Shown here piece by piece: positions 51,901-60,100 of a stretch of DNA of 64,000 bases. Within the stretch, counting starts at the first letter, position 1, and each line of letters starts with the position of its first letter. Source of the stretch: Rhynchopus sp. YZ270_cl-10 (taxonomy: Eukaryota > Euglenozoa > Diplonemea > Diplonemida > Diplonemidae). A program made the translations under genes and the position numbers. Location of the stretch: contig OZ037921.1 in NCBI GenBank assembly GCA_964035575.1, forward strand, positions 454,501-518,500, written 5' to 3'. The notes below the pieces were generated by a model that worked only from the letters and a program-made list of their open reading frames with translations, had not been told where the DNA came from and did no database searches.

Positions 51901-54422
51901 ACCGTCGCAGACCCGTTCCCACGCGACGCCTCCGTGCAGCTGTTCACGTACACAAAGTCCACTGCTGCCTGCAGCATCCCGTTCCCCGTCATGAACATTG
52001 TGTGCACCTCCACTGACGCCAGCTTCCCCTGCGCAAACACCACCCCGACGCTTGACGACCCCCCAAACAGGTGCCCTGTTGCTCCAAGACGTCCGCTCCA
52101 CGTCAGCGCAGACCCAGACCCAGACACAGACGCAGGCACCACACCAGTCGCCTCAAACGACGCCGCAGCCAGTTCCAACCCGTCCAGCTGCAGTGTCCCC
52201 GCTGCCGTCCCTGTCACAGCGTACCGCACATCCCCCGCAGCACGCGCACACTTGTTGTACAGCAACGACGCCATGAACGTGTGCGACGTCGCCGTCAGCA
52301 CAAGCTCCCCCTCCCCGGCAAGCAGCGCACACCCGTTGTCCGCGTTGTCCGCAGTGATCTCAATCGACCCGTTGAACACCACACCCTCGCCCTCCACCAC
52401 AAGTGCTCCAAACAGCGACGCAAACTCGTTCTTCTCCACCGCAGCCGCCATCGCCACAGACGTCCCCTCCAGCGACCCGGTTCCGGCCACAGACCCAGTC
52501 CACGCCAGCGTCGGCACGTCCCCCGCCTTCTCAGGGTTCACAAACGCTGCCGACAGCGCCACCGACACAGAGTCCAGCGTGAACCCGTGCACCGACAGCG
52601 ACGACAGCGACCCTTGCACGTCCCACACAGGCATGTGCGCGTTCTCGGGACGGTACGTGCTCACGTGCACCACAGCTGCCGAGAAGGTCGGTACCAGCGG
52701 CGCAGCAGCACCCACACCCGCACCTCCCGTCGCCGCACCACCAAACACAAAGGACCCGTTCCCACGCATCACCCCGTCAGCAACCTCGAGGGACACCGCC
52801 CCAGTCACAGGGCCTGCACTCACAGTCCCCTGCACAGCAACGCGTGTCACCCCTGTCGCCCCGTCCACGTCAACCTCGACCCTCCCTGTGCTCCCAGAGC
52901 CAAGTGCAACTGTCCCAGACACAGTGCCCGACCACGTCGGTGTCTTGGCACCAGCACCAGCACCAGCAGAAGGCGACGACTCAAAACGCGCAGACGCACC
53001 AGTCACAGACACACCCGCCACCTCAAGTGCACCTGCGTCTGCCGCAAGCTCCACATCCACCACCCACAGCGGCTGCTGTGTTGTCCCCACGCCCACACAC
53101 CCGTTCTTCTGCGCAAGCGTCCCGTTCCCTGCGAAGCCTCCTGCCGACGGGATCGACAGCGACACAGCCCCACGGTTTCCACTGCTGCACCCGCCCGACA
53201 CGTAGTGCACTTCCCCCACCAGGTGCAGACCCCCCGTCTCCATGTCCACAGCGACAGACAGCGCCGACATCCCCTCGCTTGTGAACTGTGCCTGTGCCGC
53301 AGACACCACAGACCCGCCGAACACCTGCACCGTCCCGGCAACAGACCCAGTCCACGCCACAGCACCCGCGTTGTCCGCATCCTGTGCCGCAGACAGCGAC
53401 GCCGTCAGCCCCTCAACCGCCACCCCCATCACGTCCACGGGTCCAGACATCCCGGCCGCCACAGTCAGGAACGGCGTGCTCTCGTCCGCGTCAGACAGGA
53501 ACGCACACAGGTCAAACTGCGCCTTCGTCAGCACCAGCGCCGCCTCCACACCCGGCACCGCCACCCCCAGGTCTGCCCCACCGGCCACCACCACAGCGTC
53601 AAAGGGGCACGACTCCGCAACGTCGAGTGCACCTGCCTCAAAGAAGGGCAGCCCCGCTGCAGAGAACGACAGACGCGAAGGCAGGTCCAGCTCCCCGTCC
53701 GCCAGGTCCGAGATGTCCACAAAGACCTCCGTCACCACCTCGCTTGTGTTCGATGCGCGCCCCACACTGAAGCCCACGCTCAGTGCTGCCGAGCGGCCCA
53801 CCGCCATCTCCCCGCTCATCAGCGTCCCATGCCAGCTCACGGCAAGCCCGTTCGCAGCATCCGCAGTCACAGTCAGCGACAGTGCCATCAGGGTCCCCTC
53901 CAGCAGCAGGTTCTCCTTGTGTGTGCTCGCCTCCCCTGCCGCCGCCACCGCCACCACCGCAGCCCCCGCCTCGCACGACAGCTCCCCGGTCCCTGCACCG
54001 GACCGCACGAACGGGGTCTTCCCCTTCACACCCCCGGACACAGCCACCTCCTCCTCTGTCGCATCTGCGGTGCCGGTCTCCAGGCAGGAGCGGATCCCTG
54101 CCTCCAGTGCAGGGTGCACCTCCACGCACACCTCCAGCATCCCGAGGTCCGAGCAGCCAAGCACCACCAGCCCCGAGTCCGTTGTCGCGTTCGCGTCCGT
54201 CGCGTCAACGTCAACGACAACCACATCTGTGCTGTTGCTGTCCACATCAGTCTCCAGGCTGTCCAGGTCGTCCGCCGTCAGCAGCATGCTGTAGCGCCCT
54301 GTCAGCAGCTCGTCCTCATGTGCCTCGGCAATGGCTGCATCCCTTGCAAACACATCCTCATTCTGCGCAGAAGCCCCCACAAGGGCCACTAGCAGCACCG
54401 CTGCCAGGGTCGTGTGGCGCAT
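48969..54422 (-). CDS. SLP-B1: giant secreted repeat protein
   Basis: Single exon, 1,817 residues from the ATG at 54422 to TGA at 48969. I reject the longer in-frame extension to 54752, because this ATG starts a good signal peptide (MRHTTLAAVLLVALVGASAQ) and similarity between the two copies ends just upstream. Architecture as in SLP-A: an acidic N-terminal stretch, about six modules led by W-x-G motifs (WHGT, WTGS, WSGT, WTGS, WSGR, WVGT), a conserved middle (FTAGGFISLSATGSL, CKNCLG, SFNPDPVN), then near residue 1664 a basic Cys cluster (CKSKERTCRKKWWKC, CW) followed by Ala/Lys-rich helical repeats and a basic C-terminus (RQRFGKLIKGL). No membrane anchor. Function unknown. Size, signal peptide and N-glycosylation sites suggest an extracellular or surface role. 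Confidence 0.88.
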   Translation of the reverse strand: MRHTTLAAVLLVALVGASAQNEDVFARDAAIAEAHEDELLTGRYSMLLTADDLDSLETDVDSNSTDVVVVDVDATDANATTDSGLVVLGCSDLGMLEVCVEVHPALEAGIRSCLETGTADATEEEVAVSGGVKGKTPFVRSGAGTGELSCEAGAAVVAVAAAGEASTHKENLLLEGTLMALSLTVTADAANGLAVSWHGTLMSGEMAVGRSAALSVGFSVGRASNTSEVVTEVFVDISDLADGELDLPSRLSFSAAGLPFFEAGALDVAESCPFDAVVVAGGADLGVAVPGVEAALVLTKAQFDLCAFLSDADESTPFLTVAAGMSGPVDVMGVAVEGLTASLSAAQDADNAGAVAWTGSVAGTVQVFGGSVVSAAQAQFTSEGMSALSVAVDMETGGLHLVGEVHYVSGGCSSGNRGAVSLSIPSAGGFAGNGTLAQKNGCVGVGTTQQPLWVVDVELAADAGALEVAGVSVTGASARFESSPSAGAGAGAKTPTWSGTVSGTVALGSGSTGRVEVDVDGATGVTRVAVQGTVSAGPVTGAVSLEVADGVMRGNGSFVFGGAATGGAGVGAAAPLVPTFSAAVVHVSTYRPENAHMPVWDVQGSLSSLSVHGFTLDSVSVALSAAFVNPEKAGDVPTLAWTGSVAGTGSLEGTSVAMAAAVEKNEFASLFGALVVEGEGVVFNGSIEITADNADNGCALLAGEGELVLTATSHTFMASLLYNKCARAAGDVRYAVTGTAAGTLQLDGLELAAASFEATGVVPASVSGSGSALTWSGRLGATGHLFGGSSSVGVVFAQGKLASVEVHTMFMTGNGMLQAAVDFVYVNSCTEASRGNGSATVRLPGTGDLALATAVVYHPCSGAMELTGTFDGSWDGPGAQLEAVSVSLHTGGHGGAAMLSTRTWVGTVNATTAAGLSASVEFNSSNPGAVLATLEYEDSHVRVTATVGTDCTGEGLLIVKDLPHNIPALELAVSLSKDCGAGASQAWRVAGSLADVRIPFYGKTLTISSVAVEVTSSASGAKAVSVRGAFLEDFELDLSFPVPVRAEDVNLRGAVRAGGAATPDGFATAWQGSGSASPLAGSLGAAAPGMMKGLKGLSLSSAEVVVNFGGTVSLTATGTALGLDFAVVVAVAKTGSAWNYGMAFTANKPGSGSGSASADLPASVRNVLEFLSPSWVRFSVAKAAMEVEGVSLRRGLSIAAFMGADSGPLKAMMAACPSGLKGQVEAAGGGSAGVTVVADITSATEMTVFLMLAGQVPLGDRAMLREVALAFVVKAGAPEIGFKVVMDFTVGGGADAQTFTAGGFISLSATGSLTVALSVDSDTPWVRPFGVPGVKVLFPLGVKMTITPALLPSQFALIGGLQIGGASGTVAVGVDLQDFRKCALAAEVQNFNLKGIISDVVGCKNCLGPVASVLGDVSVERFAASFNPDPVNAVVITIADVSATIPAGVSVEVENLRLWGVVHVVSAHFKASQGGLEIAMLAKPMRWGPVSITSANGKSGPSFELALTPKQQRVRIDGRAVVLGQSVSLLLELSDARKYGRFQLSLGSALSVDVQMTTVGTPGKRGFSNTLTGTIKADILAKVVTRATGFLLDLGKKATSALKAAGSKVSAAKRKLDSVNNKLKSVERSALSKINSAKRTVDSWKRSLDGKYNSCKSKERTCRKKWWKCGSVPGCWIGYGSVKVAYYAAKKVLSGAERAVKGGIRAAQGAVNAAKGVLSAAQGVLRAASAVVNTFNNIARSVGGALKNALRIHSLTFSNTLSNSATSVSLRADMTIVGHRFKFGFKATLNYEKFVTNIYNQFRHRMRQRFGKLIKGL

Positions 54423-54670
54423 TGCTTTCGCTTTTGTGTTGCTGTGCTGCCTTCTTTTTTGCAAATTTGAATCTGTCGGGTGTGGTGTGGTATCGTGTGG
54501 TGTGTGGGAGGACAAACGCAGGAACAATGTTGTTCGATACAAGTAGTGTCGGAAATATTTTACTGGGCATTCACCTGTTTCGATGTTCCAGCACACATTC
54601 GTAATCGCACGCTGCAATGAAACGATGAAAACCCACATTGTTGGGGAAGTGGTTTGATAAAGGGTTTGGT
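54423..54670 (-). promoter_or_regulatory. 5' flank of SLP-B1, specific to this copy
   Basis: The two SLP-B genes share only about 55 bp upstream of their ATGs (to about 54476 here). Beyond that the upstream sequences differ, so the copies probably have different promoters. No core promoter motif recognised. Confidence 0.4.
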
Positions 54671-56878
54671 AAAATGAGTGGGGGCGACGGAAGTGGGGAG
54701 GGTTTACGTTTTTGAAAGCTAAATAGAAAGGTAGCAAATTTATATAAAACAAAACAAATTAAAAGAAGATGGCCCGAATGAAAAGGGCTCACGCCAACCC
54801 ACCTTCTTTAAGTTTTCAAACAAAATAGAAATACTGCTTTGAGTAGTTAAAAGATAACAGAGCAACCAACACCTCGTTGTTTTTCTTGTTCCAAGGTGCT
54901 GATATACCCTGTCATGTGGCACATATATCCCCAGACACACAAGAAAGAAGTTCCAAATACCGGAGCATTGACAGAGAGCCTGCGCAAAAGAACAAGAGGT
55001 CTCCGGTAAAGGCTGTCCTTCAGGGTGCACTTTGGTGTGCCGCAAAGAAACGGAAAATAGAAGCAAAAGAAGAAGCAAAAAAAAGAGAACAATAAAAAAA
55101 GAAAAAAACTTTGAAGATGACTGTGTCTCTCTCGTGCACACACGCATCTCCGAAAAAAGGGGGAAGGGCTTATTAGCAGAACGCATCGTCCACCGTCAGT
55201 CTCATCTCGTCTCACACACTCACAGGGGTTTTTGCTTTGTATCTGGTGGTTTCCTGTTTTGCGTCAGAAACAATCAAATACTGCCATGTATCCCGGCAGT
55301 CTGAGTGTAGTTCCCTCCACAGCAGCAGGAAAAAAGAAAAAATGCACCAAAAAACAAAAGAAAAGTGCAGAGACTTAGAAGAGCGAAGGGGAGCAAGAGT
55401 GGGGTGGCCACAGTGTTGCAGCCACCGACTAACTAAAAAACCGGAAAAGGAAGGGAAAAGAGAGCAGGGGTGCACATATAGGCGAAAAAGAGGAGGAACG
55501 TAGAAGATGGTAAAGTTGAAAAGTTCGCACCTTTCAAAAAAGAGTGAATGGGGATGCTGCCTTCACAATCGGGCAAAAACTTTGCTCCTGTTTTTTATCA
55601 TTTAGCTTTGTGTTACCACCGCGGGCACTCCGATCAGCTCCACTCAGTCCTAGAGAAAGAAGAGGGAGAGAGAGAGAGAGCAAGAGCACCCGCATTGCGT
55701 ATGTAGTTACCAGGAAACAAAGTCTTCGGGATCTGAAGGGTGCAGAGGGGGAAGTAGAGGGAGAGTAGGGGTGGAGGTGGAGGTGGAGGTGGAGGTGGAG
55801 GTGGAGGTGGAGGTGGAGGTGGAGGTGGAGGTGGAGGTGGAGGTGGATAAGAAAAGTGAATTTGGAAGTGCAAACCTGCCTCTGCGGATGCAGGCACACA
55901 CCACAAGAAAAAAAAAAAGAATAAACTCACTTCAAAGATGAATGTGTATCGCTGTGGCACACATACATTGTCATTATTTAAAACGTTTGTAATGGAGAGA
56001 GAAGGAAGAGAAAAATAATAATTAATGAAAGGTCGTTCAACTCGAAAGCGCAAGACATTCAAGAACGAACGGGGTGATGGGGATAACGTAGATGCCGACA
56101 CACATACAAGGACAATCGCCGGTATTATCATTACCATTATCACTATCAACTAGCGGTATCATTTTAACTATTTTTTAAAAAAAGAACAAATGTGTGATTT
56201 GAGAGGGGTGAACGGCCGCCAGGGCACGTATCACAGGGTCTTTCGAAACAGAGCGGGGTGCCGGAACGCCTTCCCCCTGCTAGCTTGCAGTTGGTGTGCA
56301 GCGTTGCGCAACCAAAAACAAAACCTCGCCTTTTACCCAAGCACCAGCGTGGGAGTAGAAAGGGTTGGCTTCGGTTCACTTGTAGGACTATGGTTAAAGC
56401 AACACGGCACAGAAGAGCAGCAGTGTGGAAGCGTCCGAAGAAGAGAGGTTCGTGCGATGAAACCCTCTCCCCCCTTTGCCCTTCTTCCCTCTCACTCATG
56501 GCCACTGCCACGTTTTGTAGTACACACAGACACCGGATCAAGCAAGAGCCAGCAAAAAAAAAAAAAAAAAAACACACACAGAAAAATTATTTCAACATAT
56601 GCATTCAATACATTGATAGCATAGGAAGAGGGACAAAAATGTTCCCAACTTTCTTGTGAGAAAAAGAAAAAAAAAGAAAAATAGCGGGGAAAGATATAAG
56701 TGGAACACTCATTCAAGAATCGAAGAAAACGTTGAAAATGAATGAAAGATGAAAAAGAAGAAAAAAAAAAAAGAGAACAAATACATTTTGGGGGGCACTG
56801 CTATATTGGTATAGCCCCGCAAAGTAGAATGCTGAGTATGTTTGAGGACGTACACATAACGTCCCACATAAACACACA

Positions 56879-57137
56879 TACTGTAAACTTGTTTAAGTAG
56901 CTTTGCTACGCCAGGGGGGTCTCTAGGATAAAATATGTCGCGAATAAGAAAGTCTTTTCCCCCTCCCCCTTTTTCGCTATGGATATATTTTTTTTGCGCG
57001 TACCATTTCTCTATTGCTACGTGCCCTTTTGTTGTTATTGCTTACCACTTGCTTCGGCAAGGTTGGTTGAGGACGTTACGGGGAAATCTCACCACCACCT
57101 TCATCAGTATTTTGTGTTGTGTTTCCCCAGTCTCGCC
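56879..57137. other. ~260-bp block present only in unit 2
   Basis: Unit 1 passes directly from CACATAAACACACA to CTCACAGACACAATTTCC (about 48930-48945). Unit 2 has about 260 bp between these, with pyrimidine-rich tracts. It lies in the 3' flank of SLP-B2 and ends ~27 bp before its stop codon. It may be an insertion in unit 2 or a deletion in unit 1. Confidence 0.85.
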
Positions 57138-57164
57138 CTCACAGACACAATTTCCTCACAACCC

Positions 57165-60100
57165 TCACAGACCCTTGATGAGCTTCCCAAACCTCTGCCT
57201 CATGCGGTGTCTGAACTGGTTGTAAATGTTCGTCACAAACTTCTCGTAGTTGAGGGTGGCCTTGAAGCCAAACTTGAAGCGGTGACCCACGATTGTCATG
57301 TCAGCACGCAGCGACACAGACGTGGCCGAGTTGGAGAGTGTGTTTGAGAAGGTGAGGGAGTGGATGCGGAGGGCGTTCTTGAGTGCGCCACCCACAGAAC
57401 GTGCAATGTTGTTGAAGGTGTTGACCACAGCAGACGCAGCCCGCAGGACACCCTGTGCCGCACTGAGCACACCCTTCGCAGCGTTCACAGCCCCCTGCGC
57501 CGCACGGATCCCGCCCTTGACGGCACGCTCAGCCCCGCTCAGCACCTTCTTTGCAGCGTAGTACGCAACCTTGACCGACCCGTACCCGATCCAGCACCCA
57601 GGCACAGACCCGCACTTCCACCACTTCTTCCTGCAGGTCCTCTCCTTCGACTTGCACGAGTTGTACTTGCCGTCAAGGCTCCTCTTCCAGCTGTCCACCG
57701 TGCGCTTCGCCGAGTTGATCTTGCTCAGAGCACTGCGCTCCACAGACTTCAGCTTGTTGTTGACAGAATCCAGCTTCCGCTTCGCAGCCGACACCTTGCT
57801 CCCCGCCGCCTTCAGTGCAGAGGTCGCCTTCTTCCCCAGGTCCAGCAGGAACCCCGTCGCACGCGTCACCACCTTCGCAAGGATGTCTGCCTTGATCGTC
57901 CCCGTCAGTGTGTTCGAGAACCCGCGCTTCCCGGGTGTGCCCACAGTCGTCATCTGCACGTCGACAGACAGCGCAGACCCGAGCGACAGCTGGAAGCGCC
58001 CGTACTTGCGTGCATCCGACAGCTCCAGCAGCAGCGACACGCTCTGCCCCAGCACCACCGCCCGCCCGTCAATGCGCACCCGCTGCTGCTTCGGCGTCAG
58101 CGCCAGCTCAAACGACGGCCCCGACTTCCCGTTCGCACTTGTGATCGAGACCGGGCCCCACCGCATCGGCTTCGCAAGCATCGCAATCTCAAGCCCCCCC
58201 TGCGACGCCTTGAAGTGCGCAGACACCACGTGCACCACACCCCACAGGCGCAGGTTCTCCACCTCGACAGAGACCCCCGCAGGAATCGTCGCCGACACGT
58301 CTGCAATCGTGATGACAACGGCGTTCACCGGGTCCGGGTTGAACGACGCCGCAAACCGCTCCACAGACACGTCCCCCAGCACGCTTGCCACAGGCCCGAG
58401 GCAGTTCTTGCACCCCACAACGTCCGAAATGATCCCCTTCAGGTTGAAGTTCTGCACCTCCGCCGCAAGTGCGCACTTTCTGAAGTCCTGCAGGTCCACC
58501 CCGACCGCAACCGTCCCAGACGCACCCCCGATCTGCAGGCCCCCAATCAGCGCAAACTGCGACGGCAGCAGGGCAGGTGTGATGGTCATCTTCACCCCGA
58601 GCGGGAACAGCACCTTCACCCCCGGCACCCCGAACGGCCTCACCCACGGCGTGTCCGAGTCCACCGACAGCGCCACTGTCAGCGACCCTGTCGCAGACAG
58701 GCTGATGAACCCGCCTGCCGTGAAGGTCTGCGCATCCGCCCCACCACCGACAGTGAAGTCCATCACCACCTTGAACCCGATCTCCGGCGCCCCGGCCTTG
58801 ACCACAAACGCCAGCGCCACCTCGCGCAGCATGGCCCTGTCCCCCAGCGGCACCTGCCCGGCCAGCATCAGGAACACCGTCATCTCCGTCGCCGACGTGA
58901 TGTCCGCCACAACCGTCACACCCGCACTCCCGCCACCCGCAGCCTCCACCTGCCCCTTCAGCCCAGACGGACACGCAGCCATCATCGCCTTCAGCGGCCC
59001 GCTGTCCGCACCCATGAAGGCCGCAATCGACAGCCCACGGCGCAGCGACACCCCCTCCACCTCCATGGCCGCCTTTGCCACCGAGAACCGCACCCACGAC
59101 GGCGACAGGAACTCCAGCACGTTCCGCACAGACGCAGGCAGGTCCGCACTCGCAGACCCAGACCCGCTCCCAGGCTTGTTCGCCGTGAACGCCATCCCGT
59201 AGTTCCACGCCGACCCTGTCTTCGCCACGGCCACAACCACCGCAAAGTCCAGCCCAAGCGCCGTCCCGGTTGCCGTCAGCGACACCGTGCCCCCGAAGTT
59301 CACCACCACCTCCGCCGACGACAGTGACAGCCCCTTCAGCCCCTTCATCATCCCCGGTGCCGCAGCCCCGAGCGACCCCGCAAGCGGCGACGCCGACCCG
59401 GACCCCTGCCACGCAGTCGCAAACCCGTCCGGCGTCGCAGCCCCACCGGCCCGCACAGCCCCGCGCAGGTTCACGTCCTCCGCACGCACCGGCACCGGGA
59501 ACGACAGGTCCAGCTCAAAGTCCTCGAGGAACGCCCCCCGCACGGACACCGCCTTCGCCCCGCTCGCAGACGACGTCACCTCCACAGCCACCGACGAGAT
59601 CGTCAGCGTCTTCCCGTAGAACGGAATCCGCACGTCCGCCAGCGACCCCGCCACGCGCCACGCCTGCGACGCGCCCGCCCCGCAGTCCTTTGACAGCGAC
59701 ACAGCCAGCTCCAGCGCAGGGATGTTGTGCGGCAGGTCCTTCACAATCAGCAGCCCCTCTCCAGTGCAGTCCGTCCCGACCGTCGCCGTCACACGCACGT
59801 GGCTGTCCTCGTACTCCAGCGTCGCCAGCACAGCCCCAGGGTTGCTGCTGTTGAACTCCACAGACGCCGACAGCCCCGCCGCCGTCGTTGCGTTCACCGT
59901 CCCCACCCACGTCCGCGTGCTCAGCATTGCCGCCCCGCCGTGCCCACCCGTGTGCAGCGACACAGACACCGCCTCCAGCTGTGCGCCGGGCCCGTCCCAG
60001 CTCCCATCAAACGTCCCGGTCAGCTCCATCGCCCCGCTGCACGGGTGGTACACCACAGCCGTCGCAAGCGCCAGGTCCCCCGTCCCCGGCAGGCGCACCG

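Larger units (their letters stand above)
46750..54476 (-). repeat. Tandem segmental duplication, unit 1 (~7.7 kb)
   Basis: Contains ~2.2 kb of noncoding flank plus SLP-B1. Matches unit 2 (about 54655-62673) almost identically, with differences mainly in homopolymer length, in the GGTGGA repeat number and in a ~260-bp block present only in unit 2. Similarity starts loosely at about 46750 and tightly from about 46800, and stops just upstream of the SLP-B1 ATG. Confidence 0.93.

Noticed and set aside
54423-54752. N-terminal extension of SLP-B1 upstream of the 54422 ATG (likewise 62619-62846 for SLP-B2)
   Set aside because: The extensions differ between the two copies beyond about 55 bp, and the inner ATG begins a proper signal peptide.
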